Source: Paenibacillus sp. BJ-4 | GTDB lineage: Bacteria; Bacillota; Bacilli; Paenibacillales; Paenibacillaceae | Assembly (NCBI RefSeq): GCF_020404765.1 | Contig: NZ_JAIVEM010000023.1 | Location: 30,613 to 94,612 of the forward strand | DNA length: 64,000 nucleotides | Reading direction: 5' to 3' | Translations under genes and position numbers: made by a program | The notes under the pieces: generated by a model | Database searches by the model: none | Told to the model about the DNA's origin: nothing | The model's input: the letters and a program-made list of their open reading frames with translations, nothing else | In this document: piece by piece, positions 38,219 to 46,596 of the stretch | How positions within the stretch are numbered: the first letter of the stretch is position 1 | Layout: every line of letters starts with the position of its first letter

Positions 38219-38794
38219 ATGAAATCACGCTACAAAGTATCGTTGGCTGCCGTTTTACTTGGGGGAGGAATTGTTGCAGGCTCCTTAATGAACAATTCAG
38301 TTAATGGAGCCTCCAGTTCTGGACAACCTGGTACAGCTGATGATCCAGTCGTAACTAAAAGCTATGTTGACCAGAAAATTGCTCAGGCAATCAAAGGTGG
38401 AGCATCAGCAAGTAGCACTAAAACGACTACTTCAGCAGTTCCCGCTACAAGCGCTACTTCTAACGCAACAACTTCGGGAGCTTCTAGTACCGGCAAGGCT
38501 TCGACAGCAGTGGAACAGACCGAGGAGTTAAAGGTTGTTGATGTAAAGCCTGGTCAAAAGCTAATTGCCAAAGCTGGAGCGGAATTTATTTTACGCAATG
38601 GGTATGCTGTTGCATATAGTATGGATGCCAGTGGTGCTATTGATATTACTTCTGGAACAGAAATTGTTCATAATCAGGCTGTCGAAAAAAATCATTTATT
38701 ATCGTTTCCTAGAGAAGGAAGAGGTATTCAGGTAAAAGAAGGACAAAAGTTTGGCTTGGTCGTTATGGTACGAGGCGGTTATACGGTACAGTAG
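38219..38794 (+). CDS. Small exported protein with DDPVVTKSYVDQKI motif
   Basis: 191 residues, not assigned to a named family. N-terminal signal or anchor (about 1-30); the motif DDPVVTKSYVDQKI (41-54); a low-complexity linker rich in T, S and A (61-98); and a compact C-terminal domain (104-191) with the pattern KPGQKLIAKAGAEFILRNGYAV and ending VVMVRGGYTVQ. It follows the TolC-like gene by 56 bases with a strong ribosome site (TAGGAGGATC), so it is probably in the same operon. It may be a surface or wall-linker component. Confidence 0.7.
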   Translation: MKSRYKVSLAAVLLGGGIVAGSLMNNSVNGASSSGQPGTADDPVVTKSYVDQKIAQAIKGGASASSTKTTTSAVPATSATSNATTSGASSTGKASTAVEQTEELKVVDVKPGQKLIAKAGAEFILRNGYAVAYSMDASGAIDITSGTEIVHNQAVEKNHLLSFPREGRGIQVKEGQKFGLVVMVRGGYTVQ

Positions 38795-38908
38795 ACTGCT
38801 TTGTTCGTAAATACTGCTTGGGATAGCAAATTGTTCTTGGCTAAGCGACACCTAATCGCTGCACACTAACTTCATGAAAAACAATACATTTAATGGAGGG
38901 TGTGTACA

Positions 38909-39199
38909 ATGGCGTCAAGAGGTCAAAGACAATTAATTCCCGAAAGCCGTGCCAGGTTACATGATTTGAAGTATGAGATCGCTGCTGAGTTTGGGCTCCC
39001 TGTCTATAACCCTCAATATGCTCATATACATCCCAACGCTGACAGTGAATTTGCTTCGGAATTAGGGGAGCTTGCGGGGACTGGGAATGTGGCATGGCGA
39101 GATTTAACTTCAAGACAAAACGGTTCTGTTGGTGGAGAAATTACGAAGCGATTGGTACAATCTGCTGAACGTAGCTTATCTGAATTTGGTGCATTATAA
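38909..39199 (+). CDS. Alpha/beta-type small acid-soluble spore protein
   Basis: 96 residues. Shows the alpha/beta SASP pattern LKYEIAAEFGLP (around the germination-protease site E-IA) and GSVGGEITKRLVQSAERSL near the C-terminus. Such proteins coat DNA in the dormant spore. It is longer and more divergent than the major SASPs, so it may be a minor one. The ATG at 38909 follows TGGAGGGTG. A forespore sigma-G promoter was looked for but not convincingly found. Confidence 0.8.
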   Translation: MASRGQRQLIPESRARLHDLKYEIAAEFGLPVYNPQYAHIHPNADSEFASELGELAGTGNVAWRDLTSRQNGSVGGEITKRLVQSAERSLSEFGAL

Positions 39200-39355
39200 A
39201 TTACAATAATTACTACAGATTTTGCTTCCAAAGTGTAGCTAGTTGTCAGAATTGATTTACATGTAAACTTATTCCGACTTTGAAGCTTGTAATTGAGCCA
39301 TATGAATTGACACCTTGTTTTAAATAGGATATCATGGCATTTGAGGCTTGTACGC

Positions 39356-39385
39356 AACCTTTTCCTACCGGAAAAGGTTCATTTT
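39356..39385 (+). terminator. Terminator between the SASP gene and metK
   Basis: AACCTTTTCC (39356-39365), TACC loop, GGAAAAGGTT (39370-39379), CATTTTTT. The rest of 39200-39514 holds no gene. The S-box (SAM-I) riboswitch found upstream of metK in B. subtilis is not recognisable here. Confidence 0.85.
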
Positions 39386-39514
39386 TTGTTAATCAGGTGA
39401 AAAAGATATCTTCAATGTCATATGCTGGCTTGAAGGTACCTGAATAATACCATCGTCATGTCAGGATTTGTCATATAAATCCTCATGTATTTTAATTATG
39501 GGAGGTTGAAGTTC

Positions 39515-40717
39515 ATGTCTGTAAAGGGCCGTCATTTGTTCACGTCCGAGTCTGTAACAGAAGGGCATCCAGATAAAATCTGCGATCAGATATCCGATGC
39601 TGTATTGGACGCCTTTTTGGCTAATGACCCTAATGCACGTGTAGCGTGTGAGGTATCGGTAGCTACCGGTCTCGTTCTCGTCATTGGTGAAATCAGCTCC
39701 AAATCGGAATACGTGGATATTCCATCCATTGTACGAAACACGATCAAGGAAATTGGCTATACACGTGCGAAGTACGGTTTTGACTACAATACTTGCGCTG
39801 TATTGACTTCTTTAAATGAACAATCTCCGGACATTGCTCAAGGTGTTAATGCTGCCTTGGAGAGTCGTGATCCTGCTGAAGTGGATAAAGAAACAGAAAA
39901 CATTGGTGCAGGGGACCAAGGTTTGATGTTTGGTTTTGCTACGAATGAAACCCCTGAGCTGATGCCTTTGCCTATCGCTATGTCTCACCGTATTGCACGA
40001 CGTTTGTCTGAAGTACGTAAGGATGGAACGCTGAATTACCTTCGTCCAGATGGTAAAACGCAAGTAACGGTTGAGTATGAGAATGGCAAGCCTGTTCGTA
40101 TCGATGCAATTGTGGTTTCTACACAGCATGCAGAGGATACTACACTCGAGCAAATTCAAGCAGACATCAAAGAAAAGGTAATTTTGCCAGTTGTTCCTGC
40201 TGAATTGCTGGATGAACAAACCAAATATTACATTAATCCGACGGGACGTTTTGTTATTGGTGGACCTCAAGGTGATGCCGGTCTGACGGGGCGTAAAATC
40301 ATTGTCGATACGTATGGTGGTTATGCGCGTCATGGCGGAGGAGCCTTCTCCGGTAAGGATCCGACCAAAGTAGACCGCTCCGCTGCTTATGCTGCTCGTT
40401 ATGTAGCGAAAAACCTTGTGGCAGCTGGATTGGCAGACAAGGTAGAAATTCAGCTTGCATATGCCATTGGTGTAGCTACGCCGGTTTCGATTAACGTGGA
40501 TACATACGGTACAGGTAAAGTAAGCGATGAGAAGCTGGTTGAGTTGATCCGCAATAACTTTGATCTTCGTCCAACAGGTATCATTCGCATGCTGGATCTG
40601 CGTCGTCCAATCTACAAGCAAACAGCTGCCTACGGTCACTTTGGCCGTACAGATCTGGATGTACCTTGGGAGAGCATAGACAAGGCAGAAACACTGAAAG
40701 AACAAGCGGGTCTGTAA
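39515..40717 (+). CDS. metK: S-adenosylmethionine synthetase
   Basis: Makes SAM from methionine and ATP. 400 residues, normal length. Motifs: [33 protein letters not shown] (ATP site) and [20 protein letters not shown] (P-loop-like). The frame opens at 39485, but the ATG at 39515 follows GGGAGGTTG and gives the family N-terminus. Confidence 0.97.
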   Translation: MSVKGRHLFTSESVTEGHPDKICDQISDAVLDAFLANDPNARVACEVSVATGLVLVIGEISSKSEYVDIPSIVRNTIKEIGYTRAKYGFDYNTCAVLTSLNEQSPDIAQGVNAALESRDPAEVDKETENIGAGDQGLMFGFATNETPELMPLPIAMSHRIARRLSEVRKDGTLNYLRPDGKTQVTVEYENGKPVRIDAIVVSTQHAEDTTLEQIQADIKEKVILPVVPAELLDEQTKYYINPTGRFVIGGPQGDAGLTGRKIIVDTYGGYARHGGGAFSGKDPTKVDRSAAYAARYVAKNLVAAGLADKVEIQLAYAIGVATPVSINVDTYGTGKVSDEKLVELIRNNFDLRPTGIIRMLDLRRPIYKQTAAYGHFGRTDLDVPWESIDKAETLKEQAGL

Positions 40718-40746
40718 TTTCGAGTATGTTTTCAAATAAAAGCAAT

Positions 40747-40797
40747 AATCAAAAAAAGACTGTCTCATGCCAAAGCATGAACAGTCTTTTTTTGATT
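40747..40797. terminator. Bidirectional terminator between metK and the TetR gene
   Basis: AATCAAAAAAAGACTGT (40747-40763) pairs perfectly over 17 bp with 40781-40797, with ATGC/GCAT inside. It serves both convergent genes. Confidence 0.9.
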
Positions 40798-40854
40798 ATG
40801 TTTTGTAATCTAAGTACACATTATAGTTGCTTCAATGCACCGGATGGTTAGCAA

Positions 40855-41754
40855 TTATTCCAATACCGGTGCAAGGTCCAATAAATTTTTGAGTAAATGG
40901 CAAACCTTTTGCAATTCCTTACGCTGCTCCAAATAAGAAAAAAGAGCTTTTAAGAGCCCCTTTTGAGGGCTTGCTTTCAGAGCTTCTTCCTTGAGCAGAG
41001 AGCAAATTTGCTGGTACTCCTGCTTATCCTCCAAACTCCATGAAGACAGCAGTATGCTGTCTTCCAGCGATTGGAGAAGGCCGCTGATCTGGCGGCCCTG
41101 ATCAAAGGGATTGCTTAGAATGCTTTCACCTAACCAGCCCGGACTGCTCCACAAATGAGGGGCTGAATCTGTACTCTTTAGGCCGGTAACCAGGGAACTG
41201 GATACGAAGATGATAAATTGAGTAAGATTTTCAACCGTTTCATCGTTCATTCGGTCAGCAAAGTAACGAATGTATTCAAATACAATACTTTTGAGCACAA
41301 AGGTAATATCCCATGCAGAATCTTCAATGTCTGGTCCGAAAACATCAACCAAGCAGTCGCATACCCATTTATACAATTTGTATTCATGTTGTTCGAAGAC
41401 GGTATTAAGCTGTTCATTCTGAAAAATGAGCATGGATGGCTCAGGAAGATCCATCATAAGATAAACCTTATTTTTCAAAAGATTTCTTAAATAGAGTACA
41501 ATAAAGTCGTGCAGTTTATCATGAGTAGTGAGATCAGGTTTACTGTAAAGTGCCCGGATATCCTGTTCAATATTTTTCTCCAGGATGATGCACATTTCTA
41601 GAGGCAGTTCTTCCTTTCCCTGAAAATATTTATAAAAGGATGCCTTTGCCATCCCACTTTCTTTGGCGATTTCTTCAACAGATGTTGAATAATAGCCTTT
41701 TTTAGAGAAGAGCCGAATGGCTGCCTGTAAAATATCATTTTTTTTGCTTTCCAT
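40855..41754 (-). CDS. TetR/AcrR-family regulator of the second RND pump
   Basis: 299 residues, long for TetR proteins (about 200), like YerO next to SwrC in B. subtilis. The N-terminal helix-turn-helix is ILQAAIRLFSKKGYYSTSVEEIAKESGMAKASFYKYF, split here as AAIRLFSKKGYYSTSVEEIA and SGMAKASFYKYF. The extra C-terminal 100 residues are helical. The start at 41754 follows AGGGGGT; an upstream in-frame start at 41805 lacks support. It lies 54 bases downstream of the pump gene in the same direction, so it probably feeds back on its own operon. Confidence 0.88.
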   Translation of the reverse strand: MESKKNDILQAAIRLFSKKGYYSTSVEEIAKESGMAKASFYKYFQGKEELPLEMCIILEKNIEQDIRALYSKPDLTTHDKLHDFIVLYLRNLLKNKVYLMMDLPEPSMLIFQNEQLNTVFEQHEYKLYKWVCDCLVDVFGPDIEDSAWDITFVLKSIVFEYIRYFADRMNDETVENLTQFIIFVSSSLVTGLKSTDSAPHLWSSPGWLGESILSNPFDQGRQISGLLQSLEDSILLSSWSLEDKQEYQQICSLLKEEALKASPQKGLLKALFSYLEQRKELQKVCHLLKNLLDLAPVLE

Positions 41755-41808
41755 ACATACTACCCCCTGGGGGCCAATCCGACAGCACGCCGCTTTACTC
41801 TGCACATT

Positions 41809-44800
41809 TTACAAAGGCTGGTCGTGTGTAATAACCGTGTGTTGCTGCTTTTTGAGTTGACGGCGCATTTTGAACTTGGCCATAATCATATACAAGGACG
41901 GCACGACGAACAAGGTTAACAAGGTTGAAAACAACAAACCGAAAATGACGGTAAAGGCTAGTGGTTTGAAGAGAAGGCTTCCCAATAGAGCTAACGGGAT
42001 CATTCCTACAATGGCTGCCAGTGAAGTCAATAGAATGGGTCTGAAGCGGGCAGTAGCTGCTTGTATCACGGCTTCCTTTAGCTCCATTCCTTCATGCCGA
42101 GCGTCCTCGATAAATTCAATTAAGACAATACCGTTCCGTACAACAATACCTGCGAGTGCAATAATTCCCATGATACTCATAAAACCGATAGGCATACCCG
42201 TTAAGAAAATACCAATAATGCCGCCGGCTGCTGCCAGGTATACGGTCGTCATAATAATAATAGGAATAGACAGGGAATAAAACTGCATGGTGATCAGTAG
42301 TAAAATAAGCAGGACTACAACGATTGCCAGCTTCCCTAAATCCGCAAAAATGGTGGACTGATCGGATGTTTCGCCACCCACCTCCCATTTATAGCCTTCA
42401 GGGAATTTCATTTGTGCCAGTTTGCTTTCTACATCCGTCATCGCTTCGCTTGCAGTTCGTCCGTTTAAGTCGGCTTCTACCGTAATCGTCCGCTCCATAT
42501 TGTAATGCTTGATTTGCTGAATAGCAAATGAAGGCTTAATCTGTACAAGCTGGTTTAACGGAATCTGTGCACCGGCTGAATTGACTACGCTTAATTGTTG
42601 GAAAAGCGCACTAGGCTCCTCGTTGCCATGATTCAAATACAATTTAATATCCACCAGATCATTTCCTGTATCAAATTGGCTAACTTTAGCCCCTTCCTTT
42701 AATAAAAGCAGGGTACGAGTCAGATCTGTATAGCTTACCAGGTACTGATCCATGGCTTGCTTGTTAACCTGCAAATCCAGAGCATACCTTTCAATTCCTA
42801 TGTCATCCACGATGCCGGTTGTACCCTCTACTGTGGCAATCTGCTCTTTTACTTTTTGGGCAAGACTTTGCAGCTGATTCAGGTTCTGACCTGAAATCCG
42901 AATAGCGACTGGCTTACCCACCGGGACTCCCAGACGGGGAATATACGTCGTGACTGTAGCTTCTGGATAGGACTTCTTAACATGCTTTTCCCAAGCATCA
43001 ACCGTTGTATTGAGATCAAAAATATCCTTCTTACCAATGACTGCCACTTGGCCGACAGTCTCATCATATCTAATATTTCCACCCGAGCTACTAATATCAC
43101 TAAATAGTTGCGGTGCGGTTCCTCCGGCGCTATAGACGACCTCGGAGGTTTCGGGTTGTTTCTTTACCCAGCCTGCAATGTCTTTGACAACCTGGTCTGT
43201 TTGGATCACAGAGGTGCCTATAGGCATTTTTATATTTAATGCGACATGAGGGTCCTCTGACTCGGGAAAGAGCTCAACTGAAGTAAAGGGAACCAATCCA
43301 TAAGCGGCTGTTCCAAGCATGAGTCCTACCATTGCAGTCAGCAGGGGACGCTTAATGACTTTGGGCATTAGCTTTTGTGAGTATAGCTTGTTTAAAGACT
43401 GAATCTGCTGACCCAACAAGCCTGAAGGTTTAGCTTTACCTCTAGGTTGACGAGTCTGCCTGCGTTTCTCATACCATTCTCGGAAAATTGGGATGATGGT
43501 GAGTGACATAACCATAGAGGCAAGCATAGTCAAAGAAACAATAGCGGGAATGGGCTTGATGAATGCACCTACATTTCCGGGCAGAAACAACAGTGGAGCA
43601 AAGGCCGAAATGGTAGCCAGTGTAGCAATCAAAATAGAAAGCATCACCTCTTTGGTACCCTTTACAGCTGCATCTGTGGGCGATTCCCCCAATTCCGTAA
43701 GTCTCCGCTCTATATTATCATTGACCACTACGGCGTCATCGACGAGTATACCAAGTACAATGATCAGACCGACAACGGAAATCTGATTGAGTGTAATACC
43801 GAACATTGGCAAAAAGATAATAGCAATCGCAACCGAAATCGGAATTGCCAATGCGACAAAAGCAGAAGTAAGCAAATTCAAACCCAGCATACAAACAAGG
43901 ATAACAGCCACAATGGCAAGAATCGTTTCACGCTGTAAGTCCGCAAAGATATGATCCACCTGATCTTTTTGTGCAAAAAGAGTTTCAAGGCGAACCCCTT
44001 CCGGAAGTGTTTTCTCCAGCTCCTTGAGCTTGGTATTGACTTTTTCACTCATAGGCGGCACGTCTGTACCCTTTTCTGCTCCAATGCTTAGCGTAATAGC
44101 TGGCTTGCCCCCTACATAGGAAAAATATTCCGCTTGGGGGTGTGAAAGCTCCGTTGTAGCGACATCTCGCAAATAAACAGGAGCCCCTGCCTCTGTACGT
44201 GTCAGAATAGCCTGATTTAATTCTTCGGCTTTTTGGGTTTCACGGACAATGAGCTGAAATGTACGCCCGTTGTATTCAATATCACCGGTAGGGACACGAT
44301 CAATTTGTGACTGGACTGCTTGTGCGACCTGCCCCCATGACAGATGGTACTGCTGAAGCTTTTGATTGTCGATTTGGACGCGCACTTCCTGGTCAGGAAG
44401 GCCATTGAACTTGACACTTGATACACCTGATAAGGTATTGAGCTGATCCTTCCACGTTGTGATCAAATCATTTAGTTTATACAAAGGTGCAGGAGAGTCA
44501 GCGACCAGAGCATAGGAGCCGATAAACGAGCTGGTTAGCTTGTCATTCACAACAGGTACTTCAGCACCTTCGGGAAGATCAGCTTGCGCATCCTGTACTT
44601 TTTTACGCATATTATCCCAGACGGTTTGAGGATCAACTCCATTTTTGGATTCAATTAAAATAGAGGAGAATCCGTTACCAGAAGTCGAGCTAATCGTTTT
44701 AACACCTTCAACTTCCTTAATGCGCTTTTCCAATTCCTTGGTTACGGTTTGTTCTACTTTTTGTGGTGAAGCACCAGCGTAGACGGTTGTTACCGTAGCA

Positions 44801-44925
44801 TTCTGTATGGTGACATCTGGCATTTCCTGCTTCGGTAATTGGAAAAATCCAAAAGCTCCGACTAAAACAAGCATAACAAAAAAAAGTAACGTAATCTTTC
44901 GCTTTTTTACGAAATATTCAATCAT
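41809..44925 (-). CDS. RND-family efflux transporter permease, pump 2
   Basis: 1038 residues with the same RND layout as pump 1 but clearly divergent. The proton-relay pair is intact (D396-D397, ILVDDAVVVNDNIERR) and helix 10 has GIVVRNGIVLIEFIEDARHEG. Conserved PN2-like start: LPKQEMPDVTIQNATVTTVY. The start overlaps the adaptor stop by 4 bases (ATGA). Export of amphiphilic compounds is the family role; substrate unknown. Confidence 0.93.
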   Translation of the reverse strand: MIEYFVKKRKITLLFFVMLVLVGAFGFFQLPKQEMPDVTIQNATVTTVYAGASPQKVEQTVTKELEKRIKEVEGVKTISSTSGNGFSSILIESKNGVDPQTVWDNMRKKVQDAQADLPEGAEVPVVNDKLTSSFIGSYALVADSPAPLYKLNDLITTWKDQLNTLSGVSSVKFNGLPDQEVRVQIDNQKLQQYHLSWGQVAQAVQSQIDRVPTGDIEYNGRTFQLIVRETQKAEELNQAILTRTEAGAPVYLRDVATTELSHPQAEYFSYVGGKPAITLSIGAEKGTDVPPMSEKVNTKLKELEKTLPEGVRLETLFAQKDQVDHIFADLQRETILAIVAVILVCMLGLNLLTSAFVALAIPISVAIAIIFLPMFGITLNQISVVGLIIVLGILVDDAVVVNDNIERRLTELGESPTDAAVKGTKEVMLSILIATLATISAFAPLLFLPGNVGAFIKPIPAIVSLTMLASMVMSLTIIPIFREWYEKRRQTRQPRGKAKPSGLLGQQIQSLNKLYSQKLMPKVIKRPLLTAMVGLMLGTAAYGLVPFTSVELFPESEDPHVALNIKMPIGTSVIQTDQVVKDIAGWVKKQPETSEVVYSAGGTAPQLFSDISSSGGNIRYDETVGQVAVIGKKDIFDLNTTVDAWEKHVKKSYPEATVTTYIPRLGVPVGKPVAIRISGQNLNQLQSLAQKVKEQIATVEGTTGIVDDIGIERYALDLQVNKQAMDQYLVSYTDLTRTLLLLKEGAKVSQFDTGNDLVDIKLYLNHGNEEPSALFQQLSVVNSAGAQIPLNQLVQIKPSFAIQQIKHYNMERTITVEADLNGRTASEAMTDVESKLAQMKFPEGYKWEVGGETSDQSTIFADLGKLAIVVVLLILLLITMQFYSLSIPIIIMTTVYLAAAGGIIGIFLTGMPIGFMSIMGIIALAGIVVRNGIVLIEFIEDARHEGMELKEAVIQAATARFRPILLTSLAAIVGMIPLALLGSLLFKPLAFTVIFGLLFSTLLTLFVVPSLYMIMAKFKMRRQLKKQQHTVITHDQPL

Positions 44926-46331
44926 GGGCGGCCGCCTTCTTCCGCTTTAATCGCATTGCCGTCAAATAGATTTTCTGCCCCTTTGATGACAATACGTTCG
45001 CCCTCACGAAGGCCGGATACGATTTGTAATTGATTTTCTATAACCTGATCGCCAAGCTTTACGGGTGTTTTAACAGCTTTTCCTTTAATATCTTTAAAGA
45101 TAAAAGGCTCTGTTCCTGTGTTAATGACCGCTTCAGCGGGAACGAGAATGCCGTTCTTGTCTGTCACTTGTCGAGCAGCTTTAATCACCTGACCAGGTAA
45201 CCAGTCCCGCTGAGGATTGTTTATAACGATCTCTACGTTGACTATTCCCGTATTGGCACTGGTTGAAGGGTAGATATTGGAAACAGTGCCTTGACGGCTT
45301 TCCTCATATAGCATCACATTCACAGATTGCCCCTTCTTCCAATCTCTGATTTCACTGTCCGGTACCGGGAGCAGTACCTTGAGACGGTCAATGGAGCCTA
45401 TGCGATAGACGGTTTGGCCTGAAGCGACCAAGTCACCTGTATTGACGCTCTTGCTTAAAATAACGCCGTTCACAGGAGAAATTAGACGGGTGCGTGAAAG
45501 CGCAAGTTCTGCCTGCCCCTTGGCAACAAGGGCTTTTTCGTAGTTGGCATGGGCTTGTTTTTTGGAAGCCGCAGCCTGCTCACTGGCAGCAAGGGCTTTG
45601 CTTTTACCTGCAAGCGCATCTTGAAAGGAAGCCTGGGCGGATTGATGATCTTCGGCTGTGGCCCCTTCCAGCAAAAGGGACAGGGATTCCTTGGCTTGCT
45701 CCAGATCTTTCAGGGCTGCAGTAGCATTCAGGCGAGCATTCTCATTATCTGATGCGGTAGCAGCGCCTGCCTCAAACAGCTTCTGCGTACGCTCACTATC
45801 CGTCTTGGCTTTATTATAGGCACTTTGTGCCTTATCTACAGTGGCTTGCGCTTGCTGTTTCTCTTGAGCTCGTGCACCTTTATTGATCTTGTTGACATTC
45901 GCGCGAGCTCCTGTAATGCCAGCATCGGCGGATTGAATCGCAGAGCTAGCAGCCTGTAAATTAGCCTGTGCGTTATCAATACCAGCCTGCGCCTCCAGGA
46001 TGGAGGCCGTCGCCTGTGCCACCTGAAGCTTGTAATCAGCGTCATCCAAACGAGCAATAACAGCTCCCTTCTGTATAGCAGTACCGACAGTGAGATCTGC
46101 ACTGGCTACGGTGCCTCCATTTTGAAAAGCCAGTGTGTTTTCCTCATAAGCCTGAAGAGTGCCTGACAAGTTATAGGCAGTATGGAGCGGAGAGGATTTG
46201 ACAACTGCAGTACGCACAACGGTTGGCTGTGCAGCTGAGCCTAGACTAGCATCTTTCTCCGTGCTGGAACATCCAGCGATTACTATGCTCAGGGATAAAG
46301 TAAGTACGGTAAGTAACCGTTGTTTATTCAT
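44922..46331 (-). CDS. RND efflux membrane-fusion (adaptor) lipoprotein, pump 2
   Basis: 469 residues. Lipobox IAGC (C21). Long coiled-coil hairpin about 100-290, rich in A, Q, K and E. The tip motif is R181, L185 and T192, so the serine of the RxxxL(x6)S motif is threonine here. C-terminal beta domains include GVILSKSVNTGDLV. It is the first gene of the operon adaptor, pump 2, TetR. Confidence 0.92.
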   Translation of the reverse strand: MNKQRLLTVLTLSLSIVIAGCSSTEKDASLGSAAQPTVVRTAVVKSSPLHTAYNLSGTLQAYEENTLAFQNGGTVASADLTVGTAIQKGAVIARLDDADYKLQVAQATASILEAQAGIDNAQANLQAASSAIQSADAGITGARANVNKINKGARAQEKQQAQATVDKAQSAYNKAKTDSERTQKLFEAGAATASDNENARLNATAALKDLEQAKESLSLLLEGATAEDHQSAQASFQDALAGKSKALAASEQAAASKKQAHANYEKALVAKGQAELALSRTRLISPVNGVILSKSVNTGDLVASGQTVYRIGSIDRLKVLLPVPDSEIRDWKKGQSVNVMLYEESRQGTVSNIYPSTSANTGIVNVEIVINNPQRDWLPGQVIKAARQVTDKNGILVPAEAVINTGTEPFIFKDIKGKAVKTPVKLGDQVIENQLQIVSGLREGERIVIKGAENLFDGNAIKAEEGGRP

Positions 46332-46387
46332 GTTTTCAAACCTCCCGATAGGTCAATAAGAATAGACCTGAACTCATTAGTATGTTT

Positions 46388-46438
46388 TGAACTTGATAGT
46401 TCATTCGTATTATATTTCGCCCATACTGTGTTCGTCAA
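46388..46438 (-). promoter_or_regulatory. Promoter and palindromic operator of the second RND operon
   Basis: On the minus strand: TTGACG (46433-46438), 18-base spacer, TATAAT (46409-46414). The palindrome TGAACTTGATAGTTCA (46388-46403) lies just downstream and would cover the transcription start. A second inverted repeat, AGGTC/GACCT (46350-46369), lies further down in the leader. The co-encoded TetR protein is the obvious candidate to bind. Confidence 0.6.
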
Positions 46439-46596
46439 ATCATTGTTTTCGATTTTATGAATTAGTTGGCGGGATTTTCGTAACTTTTGCCTTTATAATA
46501 AGTCTATTAATATAAGAAGACTTTTTTTGTTTATTGCTAGAGTACACGTACGGAGCATTCCGTTTGAATACAATAAAGATGGGAGCTATTATCCAA

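Noticed and set aside
38860..38900. Possible sigma-G promoter of the SASP gene
   Set aside because: CACACTA resembles the -10 box, but no acceptable -35 box lies at the right distance.
39200..39514. SAM (S-box) riboswitch upstream of metK
   Set aside because: None of the conserved S-box core elements is recognisable; only an ordinary terminator for the upstream gene is present.
28902..41545. TTTACTGTA motif near 28909, 33650 (reverse) and 41540, close to both pump operons
   Set aside because: A 9-base AT-rich word is expected about once or more by chance in this window, one copy is inside a gene and one is after the adaptor gene.
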